A DNA stretch of 64,000 nucleotides from Panagrolaimus kolymaensis (taxonomy: Eukaryota > Nematoda > Chromadorea > Rhabditida > Panagrolaimidae): contig JAJQJQ010000052.1 in the NCBI GenBank assembly GCA_028622995.1, positions 1,736,001-1,800,000 of the forward strand, read 5' to 3'. The notes beneath the pieces were generated by a model, which saw only the letters and a program-made list of their open reading frames with translations, had not been told where the DNA came from and did no database searches. Each line of letters opens with the position of its first letter. Within the stretch, counting starts at the first letter, position 1. This document shows positions 1-10,048 of this stretch, piece by piece. Made by a program: the position numbers and the translations under genes.

Positions 1-199
1 AAAAAATCTTAAAGTTGTTATTTCTACTATATTTTTTGTTGTTGTTTTGTTGCTTATCAATTTTTTAAGGCAAAAAAGGTGGAGCTTTTTATTTTAGAGA
101 TCGTTTTTTTCTTAGGTTTTTCTTTGTTTCATTTCATTCATATTGTTGTTTCAAAACTTCTGTACTCAAAAAAATAAAATAATGTTATTGCAGGGTAAA

Positions 200-1798
200 A
201 TGCAATTTTATCCTTACATGTTAAGTTTTAATAATGAACCACCAACACAACTATACTCTCCTGAACGATATGAACCACAAAAAGCTATAGGAAAGGGTTC
301 ACAAGGAATGGTTTAGTATGTTTTATTTTTTGTCTTCAAAGTTAAAAATAAATAAATTAATAATTAAACCTTTTTATTTTAAGTGTTGCATATGATATAA
401 AGAAAATGAAATTTGTTGTTATCAAACAATTCACTCGATCATTTTCAAATGCTGAAGATGTGAAACGATATTGTCGAGAATTTGATTTGCACAGAATTGT
501 AAATCATAAAAATGTAAGCTTTTAAAAGTTTAGATGCTAGCTAAAATGTGGCTCATTTAAATATAAAGCTATAAATTGTAAAAATTTAATTACTAAATTC
601 TACAGTAAATTTTTGTGATTAAAAAAAGGACAAAAAAATTCCTTTTATTCAGCCTTGTTATTAGTCGGTTATAAAATACATATACTATTTTTATAACGAA
701 CACGTTTTACAGATCCTTAAATTAGAATATGCTTATACGACTGCAGATTCAATTTCAAACTTTAATGATATGTACCTAGTTACTGAACTTATGGATTCCA
801 ACCTTAATCAATTTCAAAAAAATAATCGAGGTCATTTTACACATCGATGTGGAGGAGATTTCATTGGATTATTAATACATTCAATTTTATCCGCTCTCAC
901 ATATTTACATCTAAATAATCTTGCTCATCGCGATATAACACCAGCAAATATTTTGGTTAAAAAATATCCAGAACATAAATTCAATTATGTTTTCAAACTT
1001 GCTGATTTTGGTTTATCCCGTAAACTTCCTGAGGATGTAAATCAAAATATCACTAAAGATATTGGAACTATGTTTTATCGAGCCCCAGAAATTATTTTAA
1101 CTGGAAACTATCGACTGTCGGTGGATTTGTGGTCGGTTGGATGTATCCTATATGAAATGATTATAGGCAACATTTTGTTTAAAATAAAAAATCAACATGA
1201 TACCCATGCTTTGCTTAATTTAATCGTTGATAAAATTTCACTCAGTGATGAAGAATTTTTTTCATTACCTAAATATATTATCGATTACACTTTAAAGCGT
1301 AACATCAATTATTATCAAGACAAATTGGACCAATTCTTACCTGATGACCTTCATGTATGGCCGGTCTCACATATTGGAATGAAAGAGTTTAGAAATCTTT
1401 TGCATCAAATGTTAGAATTTGATCCACAAAATCGAATAACTGCTGCTAAAGCATTAAACTTAGATATTTGGGATTATTTACAAAAGTGTAGTTTTTACCC
1501 TTTTGAAAATGATATGGAAATTATAAACCAAAACAGAGGTGAATATGATAGCAATGGAGATGCTGAATATTATAAAAGTAAGTGATTGAAGAAAAAATTT
1601 TCGTTTATCCGCTTCAAAAAATGTAATGAAAGCATGCCTTGAAAATTGAGTTTAAGACTCCATCACATTGCACCATCCTCTTTAGCAGTTATTGTGTTAA
1701 CTCATTGACTATGAAGCGTAACATTGTAATTTTTAGAGATACTATTCGAGCGACTAAATGAATATCAAGCAATGATTGCAAATAACTCCAACTCTTAA
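200..1798 (+). CDS. MAPK-like (CMGC group) protein kinase, divergent
   Basis: Four exons keep one frame: 200-315, 384-513, 713-1577 and 1737-1798, about 390 residues. Visible kinase landmarks are a glycine-rich loop (GKGSQGMVY), a VVIK lysine, the catalytic loop HRDITPAN, an intact ADFG, and YRAPEII followed by DLWSVGC. The order and the C-lobe motif LEFDPQNRITAAKAL are those of MAP kinases. Two departures stand out: the catalytic-loop lysine of HRDxKxxN is threonine, and there is no TxY dual-phosphorylation motif before YRAPE. The last exon encodes a short tail ending MIANNSNS. A TTGCAG acceptor lies just before the start and may be a trans-splice or 5'UTR splice site. It is a paralogue of the kinase at 48772 and of the fragment at 3719. 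Substrate and pathway are unknown; family assignment is firm, exact orthology is not. Confidence 0.85.
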
Positions 1799-1870
1799 CT
1801 TTGCTACCAACAAAAAGAAAATGTAAATAACAGAATATTTCCCACGATCTCATACATATTCGACTATGCC

Positions 1871-2141
1871 TGTTCTCCAAATACATGAATAATCAAGCCA
1901 AGCAAACGGCTATAAAAGCAGCCCGATTCCACTCAATATTCATTCGAAGGCAGCCGCCAGCAGTCTCACTGGTTGAAAATGAAGGGTTACTACGAAATCA
2001 TCTCTTACTATTTAGTTTATAAGCTCCGCGTTTAATGTAGTTTAGCCCTTATAAGTCTATAGCCTAGGTGTAACCTTTATTTATATTATTAGTATCTATT
2101 TATCTTTAAGCATGTATAATAAACTCTTCTAATATGTAACA
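1871..2141 (+). mobile_element. Candidate solo LTR of a retrotransposon
   Basis: A 271-bp segment begins TGTT and ends AACA. It contains a strong TATAAAAG box (1911), a richer start-like region (ATTCATTCGAAGGCAGCCGCC, about 1938-1958) and an AATAAA signal (2118-2123). This order of promoter, start and poly(A) signal is that of a retrotransposon LTR, of BEL/Pao or Gypsy type. The flanking five bases do not match, no gag or pol coding is present nearby and no second LTR was seen. It could instead be an unrelated promoter-like stretch. Confidence 0.4.
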
Positions 2142-2610
2142 TCTGACTCTACCACAAAAAACTAGGCCGGAGAACGTGCACAGTTTCTTTTGACCTTACA
2201 GTACCACCATCATCTTTGGTAGTTTACAATTATGGAAGTACTTTTACCACCAAAAGAACCATCTGGCCGCATGCCCTGATAAACAAAAAAACTTACATTT
2301 ACAAGAAGAAAAACTTTATTTTATTTATTATAAACAAACATACATCATAAATCACATACATATACAAAAAATATACATAAAACGAAATAAAGTAACACGG
2401 ATTGGGAATTAAAAAAGCAAGAGAAAAGAAATGTTTATATATTGGGATATTTTTAAATATTTTTTGAAACAATGGATCCGTACATGAAAGTGGGTATGGA
2501 ACTTTTCAACATCATATACAAGAAAAGCCGTATTTTAGATCATAGAAAGAAGCTCAAAAAAAAAATAAGCGCAAAAAACCTATGTGTTGAAGCGGCAGAA
2601 ATACTATTGT

Positions 2611-3026
2611 GGATAAAGGAAGAAAGTTATTCTTTAGAAAATTTGTATGGAAGCATGGCATGGCGAGACTATAACCAATACTCCAACGAATCCGCCAGGC
2701 CCGAAGGATAAGCATCATCTCATACATCCTTTCCAAGAAAAACCATAACTCAAAGCACAATAAAAAGCGCGAGAAAAGAAGCGTTCATACTATCATAAAC
2801 CTATTTTATGCATTCTGTAATGCAATCAAAAATCAAGGGAAATAAAGGAAGAAGGAAGGTAGTTCTTTAGAAATTCTGTATGGAAGCAAGGCATGGCGAG
2901 ACTATAACCAATACTCCAACGAATCCGCCAGGCCCGAAGGATAAGCATCATCTCATACATCCTTTCCAAGAAAAACCGTAACTCAAAGCACAATAAAAAG
3001 CGCGAGAAAAGAAGCGTTTATACGGA
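2611..3026. repeat. Tandem direct repeat, period about 233 bp
   Basis: Two near-identical units lie at about 2611-2790 and 2841-3026. The core, from GTATGGAAGC through CCAATACTCCAACGAATCC to GCGCGAGAAAAGAAGCGTT, is repeated with few changes at an offset of 233 bases. A weaker third match to the last segment is near 2417-2435. A 79-codon open frame starts at 2472 and runs into the first unit, but it resembles no protein I know and the second copy does not keep it, so I treat this as non-coding repeat DNA between the kinase gene and its fragment. Confidence 0.75.
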
Positions 3027-3718
3027 AAAAATATTGTTGTGAGAGCTATATAGTAGTGAACGACTATAAGTTTACTAATGGAACAGGAAAAGATAAATGT
3101 TTTCTCAAATAAGAAATCGATGGGAGTAAAAATGTATGGAGGAATGGAATATGAGCTCAACTAAACGAATCAACCGAATAAAAAATATATGAAACACGTG
3201 AGGTGATAAAGGACGCCATTAAGTAAATCAACGATATAAGGAAAGGAAAGGTTCAATAAGGTCATAAAAATGGAAAAAGCAAAGCTTTGGTGAAAAAAAG
3301 AGAAGAAGAAAAGCTGCATCATCGTTTTTTTTGTTTCGAAAACAACGCCAAAAGCAACGAGTAAAAAAAAGCGAGAGAGAAAAAAAAGAGCGTGGAAGAG
3401 AAAAGCAACAAAAAAAGTCGTTCATGTTTTCCTTTCTTTTTTGTTTGAAAGAAAAATTCTCCCGAAAACAAATCTGATTTTACATTTGTTTTGTTGATAT
3501 CATACATACTCTTTTTTCATCCTCAAAATTGGTTACTGAAGTTGCATCATCATGTTGAAAATAAATAAGTAAACATAGTCGTATCATTTTTTGGGTTTAC
3601 AGTTCTTTCATATTTGAAAGAGCAAAGGCAAATTATTAGATTAATTCAAAATATTTTTAACGATGTTTCTTTAACTTTCGATTTCAATTTGTAAAAAAGT
3701 AATAAAATAGTTTTTATT

Positions 3719-4165
3719 ATGGAACAATTTAGCGCTTTGTTACAATACCTGCTAGAATTTGATCAACAAAATCGAATAACAGCTGGTGAAGCATTAAGCT
3801 TGGATATGTGGGATTCTTTAAAAAGATGCAAATTCTATGACTTTGACAATCCACCTGAAATTGAAAATGAACTCATAGTCAAATATGATGATAATGGCAA
3901 CGGTGATTATTATAAAAGTAAGTAAATAAAGAATAAGAAAAATCCATAGGCAAAGAAAAAGAAGTTATCGTAAAGCTGAATAAGCATTTCTAAATGTAAT
4001 TTTAAAGATGCTTTTTGGTTGTTGTTGTTGTGCCTACCTAATTTTCTTGCCTCCTATTTCATCTCTGCACATTTGTAATGAATCTGATTGCCACAATTTT
4101 TAGATACACTATTCAATCGACTAAACGAATATCAGGCAATGATTTCAAATAATTCCAACTCATAA
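3719..4165 (+). pseudogene. 3' fragment of a duplicated MAPK-like kinase gene
   Basis: Two blocks match only the end of the kinase at 200-1798. Block one (3719-3917) reads through LEFDQQNRITAGEALSLDMW, the end of the C-lobe. Block two (4104-4165) encodes the C-terminal tail ending MISNNSNS. The intron between them is kept at the same position and phase, so the copy arose at the DNA level, not from mRNA. Everything upstream, including the ATP-binding and catalytic loops, is missing; the sequence before 3719 is simple AT-rich DNA. The remaining frame is intact, so a short transcript cannot be excluded, but it cannot encode a kinase. Confidence 0.75.
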
Positions 4166-4416
4166 CTTATCCATCCATCACATTTAAAAAGAAAAGTGTG
4201 TGCTTCAAAAGCAATTGTAAATAACAGAATAACATAGTTAAAAAACCAAACAAGAAAAATTGTCATGTAAAAGAATATCAAAGTTGACACGTTTTGGATG
4301 AAATAAAGTTTTATACGTAAAAAAAAAGCAAAACAAAATATACAAAACAACAATAATAAAAAAGAGATTGGAAAAAAGTAAGATACTAAACAATAATAAT
4401 AAAAGATAATGGAGGA

Positions 4417-5210
4417 TCAAGCAACTTGTACAATAAGCTTTTTGTTTTTCATTTTGATTTCAGATGGTTGAGCAAGGAATTTATCATTTGAGTTATCAGA
4501 AGAAACCACATGAGAACGGAATGAAGTAGCAGCAATGGATTCCTAAAAGGAGAAAAGTATTAGTAAAGTTAAACCATAACATCGTAATTCGTAGAGTAGT
4601 GAACAAATACAAACCTCAGAAAGGTCATTCAATTCAGCCATGAGATCACTTTCGTCATAATCACAATGAAGAGGATTTGAAATTGCACCAGAAATTTGTT
4701 GACCAATATCATATTGTTCGGATATATCTTCCATAATATCATGCACTTTATCAACATCCATATTCTTGTTAGCAATTTTGGCAGTCTTTGAAGTTGTAGC
4801 AAGAACATCCAAAATATTGGCATGGAGTGAAGCATTTTCAAGCGATGTTTTTTGATTCTCTAAAGTTTGAAGGACGCCATCGATATGTTGTTGCTGCTTC
4901 TCCAGATTCTTCTTTCTTTTCAAAGCTTGAATGGCGAGTCGTTTGTTTGTAGAAGCATGAGTTCGAGCAAGAGCATCTTGCTAAAATGGAAAAAAGTAAG
5001 TAACGATTATAAGCATAAACATAAGATATACGATGTGAAGATAAACTCAATAAAAACACAAAAGCTTACTTCTTGTATTTGCTTTTCTAAAGCTTCTTGT
5101 TTCTTCATAAGTTGTTGTTCTGTTTCCATAATTTGACCAATAGAATCTTTCTTAGATACGGTAGAAGTCTTCTTCTTATGAGAGAAAAGTTTTTTGAGAA
5201 TCGTTGCCAT
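4417..5210 (-). CDS. vps-32: ESCRT-III subunit CHMP4/Snf7 (VPS-32 type)
   Basis: Three exons read 5070-5210, 4615-4980 and 4417-4542, 210 residues. ESCRT-III CHMP4 proteins polymerise on endosomal and other membranes and drive membrane scission after ubiquitin-dependent cargo sorting. The N-terminal basic helix, the long KKQEALEKQIQE helix, the ALKRKKNLEKQQQHIDGVL segment and the acidic second half with MEDISEQYDIGQQIS are typical, and the length fits the family. Odd feature: CHMP4 proteins normally end in a short amphipathic helix (pattern MxELExWA) that binds ALIX. This protein ends in a basic stretch, KMKNKKLIVQVA, with no such helix. The copy at 8874-9521 has the reverse pattern. No other gene lies within 250 bp downstream. 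Confidence 0.9.
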
Positions 5211-6990
5211 ACTTCTTCAATTGAGTGAGTAAAAGAAACTAAAAAGTTAAAAACGTTAACAAAAAATAAACCAAAACAAAAAAGAAAGGTTAACTAACCT
5301 TGAAAACAAAACAAAAAAATCGAACCTTAGCGTCTAACCTTTTCTCGAATGAGAGCCAATTTTCTTTTTTCTTGATCGATGGTGGGTATTTGCAAATGAC
5401 GATGAGAACTGAACAGAAAACATATTTGAGCGCTTTTTGAATGAAAGGGTTTGAAATAAAAGTGTGTAATTTTCCCCTGAGAGCTGAAAAAAAAAATTTG
5501 TTGTTTCAAGAAAAATAAAAAGGTCACGATCGCCAAGAAAGAAAGAAACGGCAATGATTTATGAAAAAAAAGCCTGTGAGTCTTTTTCACGATAAAAAAA
5601 AGAAAGAAGGAATAAATGAAAATGTATGTTATTAGCTAGCAGCAGCCGAAACTACAAAGATAAAAGATATCTATGATTATAAAATGTTTAATTAGCGAAA
5701 AGATAGGGGATGATGATGAAAGAGTAAAAATGCAATAATACATGAAAAAGCAGCTAGCTAAACACGTAAGAATAAAATCCATTATTTTTTGTTTGACAGC
5801 AAAATCTTGATTGAATAAAGGTGTAAAAAAGCAAACTTCAAAAATTGAAAGAGGTTTAAAAAAATTGGCGATGTGATGACTCATTCGAGTCAAACATGGG
5901 AAAGGTCCATCAAACTAACTTGAATGAATGAAAGCATAAAAGCTATGTTCGAGTTAGTAAACCAATTAATCATCCATCAGCTACAAAAAAAAAGTTTGAA
6001 TTGTTTAGATATGTACATACAATTAGTGGATTGGAAAATGAAAGCAGCCACTTTTGTTAGTGATAAAATCATCCAACAAAAAAAAACTTGAGCTGAATGA
6101 AGAAGCTCTTCTGAAAACTATTTTTGTTGTTGTTGCTTGTGTTGCTTAAAATTGAAATCCATTAAGTGAATCTTTATTTGTGATACATTTTTGGGTTTTG
6201 TAAATGCTTATTGCTTTCCAACCTTAACATGTTCAGGTACATATATCTAACAACAGCTACTACTAGAATTTCACGGTCATTTCACATATGTAAATCAAAA
6301 ATAAATAAACAAACAACCAAAAACATGATTAATGAAAGTTTAAAAAATATGAAACGTTTTTTTTGACATACAAGCTTTTTTAAACGGGTTTGTTGTTGTG
6401 CGTTTTTATATGTCGTCAGACTTCTTTGATTTTTTACTTGCTTCATTTAACAAGCAGACAGACGACAGACAAAAAAAAACTTCTGATGATTATATTCATG
6501 CGAACTTGTAAAAAAGCAAATTGCTTCTTCTATTTTTCATTTAGTTCAATGTCACTCACCTTCGTGAAATGAAGGAAGGAAGAGTTGATTAGTAAACGAA
6601 AATGAGTAAATACAATCCAAATTGAATGCTTCTAAGCTCCAGCGTTATTTATCATAAATCGTTTTTTAAAACCATTCCTTACTTAAAAAATTTTTTTTTA
6701 TTAATCTCTCATCTTTTTTATTTTCATCATCCGTTGTTTTCTTATATCAAAAATTATCAATGATAAAAAAAAGTATATACAAAATTTAGGTCAACAGCCT
6801 CGTCGTTCATTTCTTTCTATTGTATTTCATTTTTTTGACAAAAGGATAAAATAAAAATATAAAATTTTAATCAGGTTTGGCTGCTGGCTGAAGTTCATTA
6901 ACCCAAAGAAGAAAGAGGAAGAAGGAAGAACAACATCATTCGGTGGAAGTTGCAGAGCGGCGGCGGCAGCGGTGTAAATACAAAGAAAAA
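5211..6990. other. Intergenic, no supported gene
   Basis: This AT-rich stretch lies between the divergently transcribed CHMP4 gene (minus) and the small secreted-protein gene (plus), so it probably holds both promoters. Open frames here are low-complexity F/K/S-rich runs with no family match. The last 60 bases before the downstream start are purine-rich with CGGCGGCGGCAGCGG, likely 5'UTR. Confidence 0.6.
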
Positions 6991-7736
6991 ATGAATTCCT
7001 TTTTTAATATTATTTTTGTTTTCACATTTATTATTATTGCTTTTTTGACTTATGTTAAAGCTTGTACCATTGAAATTTTAATTAAATCACAAACGGTTAA
7101 ACCTGTTTATGCCCAATTTACTTCTCCCGATGGACAACAATCACCCATGTAAGTTTTAACCCTTAAAAGTTTTTTTTTTCTCCAACTTTCAAATCCTAAA
7201 TCTTTATTGCTTTTTACCTATGTATTTACATATACTTGCATTTCTAGCTAGCTTTATCGCCTCCATTTTTCTTTCAAAATCCCAAAAAAACTTTTAAAAA
7301 TTTAGCGATTGCAACTTTACTACCAAAACTCAAAACAAAAATTAATTTATCTTCCTAAATTTGAACTCAATAAACTATTTGCAGGTGGCTTTTCCGAAAT
7401 ATGCATCAAAATGAGCGATTTCAAATTAAAATGAATGATTGTTCCAAATCTCCTATGATAGTGGATACATATAAAGTGGAAGGAAAAAATAAACGTGGAG
7501 CTTTAGTTCATTCCACTAAAGCTTTTGTAAATGGAAATGGTTATATTGATTATGCAGTGAGTTACTAACAATCCTCAAAATTGCCAATAAATATGTACAT
7601 ATATGGCTTTTAGATTACCGATGATAGACACGCAAAAATGGCTGGCAGAGTTGGAGTATTATGCAGCTTTGGAGAATGTGGAGCTCGAGGCAAACGTTCC
7701 ATTTTTGTTGTTACTCGAGCTGATCGTCGTCATTAA
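6991..7736 (+). CDS. Small secreted protein, unrecognised
   Basis: Three exons (6991-7148, 7385-7556, 7614-7736) give 150 residues in one frame. The first 25 residues form a clear signal peptide (hydrophobic FFNIIFVFTFIIIAFLTYV, then KAC). The mature part starts CTIEILIKSQTVKPVYAQF and has four cysteines (CTI, DCS, LCSF, ECG), consistent with a small disulphide-bonded beta-rich secreted domain; it ends basic (TRADRRH). I do not recognise the family; transthyretin-like proteins are of similar size but I see no diagnostic motif. The gene ends 372 bp before the transposon and an AATAAA lies about 60 bp after its stop. Confidence 0.75.
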
Positions 7737-8099
7737 ACAAAAAAATTTTTCTTTATCTTTACAAACTTGAGTGAAATGGTTTCTATGTTTTTTTAAAATA
7801 AAGATTGTTTTAATAAATAAATACATTTCAATAATTACTAAAGTTGTGATCAAAAAAAATCCATAAAATTGTAAACAAAAATTTCAAACATCAAAAAAAA
7901 GCTTTGAATCTTCCTTGTTCCAAACACGAAATATGTATTCTCGCTTCCTCTTTTATGGGATCCTTTTTTTTACTCGCAGCAGCATCGTCGATTCAGGAAT
8001 TTGTCAAAATCAAAAAATTCATCATTCGTTCTTCTATCAAACTTTGTACCTTTTTTTGCTTCATTCACTATTTTTCTTTCCTGTTTTTTGATTCCATCA

Positions 8100-8108
8100 A
8101 AAATATTG
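8100..8108. repeat. Candidate 9-bp target site duplication (left copy)
   Basis: AAAATATTG directly precedes the left terminal inverted repeat and recurs exactly at 13675-13683, directly after the right one. Nine bases is the usual duplication length of Mutator-like elements. The AT-rich composition leaves some room for chance, and the left end of the element looks about five bases shorter than the right. Confidence 0.65.
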
Positions 8109-8668
8109 AGAGTGTAGAATTTCTCCGAATAAGGAAACTCCGAATATGGAAACCGCAATGGAAACTCCGAATACGGAAACTTTGCTATTTTGAGGATTTA
8201 TAAGTATGAAACTTACAGAATAAGGTAATTTAGAGTCGATTTAACGATTTTTAATATTTCCAAACCCTTATGCATACAATATTAAGGATTGGCTGATGCC
8301 CTCAGGTGATGAATATGAAAACTTTACCATTTTGAAGGTTTATAGTTATGAAATTATCAGGATATGGTAATTTAAAGTTGATTTACCGATTTTTAATATT
8401 TCCAAACCCTTATGTTATTCACTATTAAGGATTTTGTTGATGCTCTGTGGGGAAAAACTTCTTTTTCTTCAAATTTTTGCATTTTACTTAGTATTTATTG
8501 GAGATTAATTAAAAAGGCTATTAAATAACTTTTAAAACCTTTTTTAACCATGAATATGCAAATTGATCCATATTTTTCAAATATTTTTAACTGCTGCAAT
8601 TATCAATAATTTTGCGAATCGCCTGTTGCTCATGGGCTTGATGCTTTCATTAATTTCTTTTACAACTT
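8109..8668 (+). repeat. Left terminal inverted repeat of the MULE
   Basis: Outer sequence CTCCGAATAAGGAAACTCCG and inner sequence CGCCTGTTG followed by ATGGGCTTGATGCTTT reappear in reverse complement at 13266-13674. Identity is high across the outer 200 bp and lower inward. This arm is about 150 bp longer than the right one because an internal segment is duplicated (8175-8450). The extreme left end lacks about five bases (the GGGAC of the right end), suggesting slight erosion. Confidence 0.85.
8175..8450. repeat. Internal tandem duplication inside the left inverted repeat
   Basis: Two units of about 135-140 bp (8175-8316 and 8317-8450) each contain GATTTTTAATATTTCCAAACC and end in a GATGCYCT segment. 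The first unit matches the right arm almost exactly, including GGCTGATGCCCTCAG; the second is more divergent (GTTGATGCTCTGTGG). The right arm has a single unit. The duplication is therefore specific to the left end and not recent. Confidence 0.75.
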
Positions 8669-8873
8669 TATATTATATAATCTTTTTTTGATAATAATAA
8701 TATTTTTATTCAATCAAAAACAAAAGTAACAAACAAACAAAAAAACAAAACAATAAAGTAAAAAATGTGTACATAATTAAATAATACAAGCAAAAGAAGG
8801 GACCAAGAGACCATTGACCCATAGGGAAGATGAATCGAATGACGAAATAAGTTTACATAATCCTTGATTGAAG

Positions 8874-9521
8874 TTACGATGTTGCCCATTGTTCCAATTC
8901 AGCCATATCATCTTCTTCTTTCTTGTTCTTTTGACCAACAGTAATAAGTTTTTCATTGATAGTTTCCTAAAAGTTAGCAAAGAATATAATAATAGTCATA
9001 CAAACAAAAAATAAGCAACTTACTTCTTCAAATTCTTCTAATTCAGCTAAAAATACACTTTCATCGATATCATTACCAAAACCAATGGGATTTGCGATAG
9101 CTCCAGCGATTTCATTTGCGACATCTTGTTGTTCAGAGATAAAAATTGATAAATTTCTTTCTAAACTTTTTCTTTGATATTCAATTCTTTGTAATACTCC
9201 GTCAATATGTAGTTGTTGCTTTTCATGATGCTTCTTTCTTTTCAATGCTTGTAAAGCGATACGCTTATTTGCCGAAGCATTTTTACGAGCTGTTTGAGTT
9301 TCCTATAAAAGTTTCATGTAATTAAAAAGAAAGAAAAAAAACAAAAATAAGCTTACCTGCTGAATCTTCTTTTCGAGGAAGTCTTGCTTTTTCATTAACA
9401 TTTTTTCAGTTTCACGTAGCTTTAAGATGGATTCTTGCGGTGTTGCCGCACATTCTTTTTTTATTAATTTTTCGAGCATCTTCTTCACTTTCTTCAAGAA
9501 CATTTTAATAAGTTGAGCCAT
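8874..9521 (-). CDS. Transposon-borne CHMP4/Snf7 paralogue with core deletion
   Basis: Three exons (9357-9521, 9024-9302, 8874-8966) give 178 residues. It shares with the host-like gene at 4417 the segments KKQDFLEKKIQQ, NASANKRIALQALKRKK, QQLHIDGVLQ and ISEQQDVANEIAGAIANP, and both introns at the same positions, so it derives from a genomic copy. Exon 2 is 29 codons shorter: the part of the core between LER and ISEQ (37 residues in the other gene, about 5 here) is missing in frame. The C-terminus ends in DDMAELEQWATS, the canonical ALIX-binding helix pattern that the other copy lacks. Frames and splice sites are clean. It may be a functional, altered ESCRT-III protein or a partial decoy; expression is unproven. 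Confidence 0.85.
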
Positions 9522-10048
9522 ATCTTCAAATCTAAAAAAACAAAAAATAAATATTTGACAATCAATTTGATGAAATTGTTTGCACGCCGCCGTCAAACAC
9601 ATTGAATACCGATGTTGGAAAACTTTCTGCAAATGAATAACTAAAAAAAGGCTTTGGCGCCTAATTCATCTCTCAAACATATTTCAAAGAGAAACAAATC
9701 AAAGAGAATGCTTTGAAGCACCTTTGAGGATATCTCAATCACACTTAAGTACCACTTGACATATGTTAATGAAGCAAGCATTTTTTTAACCGCCAACTTC
9801 TGAATCATTCAAAAACTTCATTCATTCAATACTTCCAGCGATCAGTTGCTTTTCTTCATTTCTCTTGAAAATATTTTAAAATACGCGAATTATTATTTTT
9901 TTGATATTTATTTCCAAATTATTATTTCATAGTTGATTAGAATTAGAATAAATTTATTTCAATTTTTATTCATCGGTTTATAATTTTCCGTCATTATCAA
10001 ATTTATGATTTCCATTTATGATTTTACCATTACAAATTTTATAGTACA

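Noticed and set aside
2472..2711. 79-codon frame within the tandem repeat
   Set aside because: Lysine-rich, no family match, and not kept in the second repeat unit.
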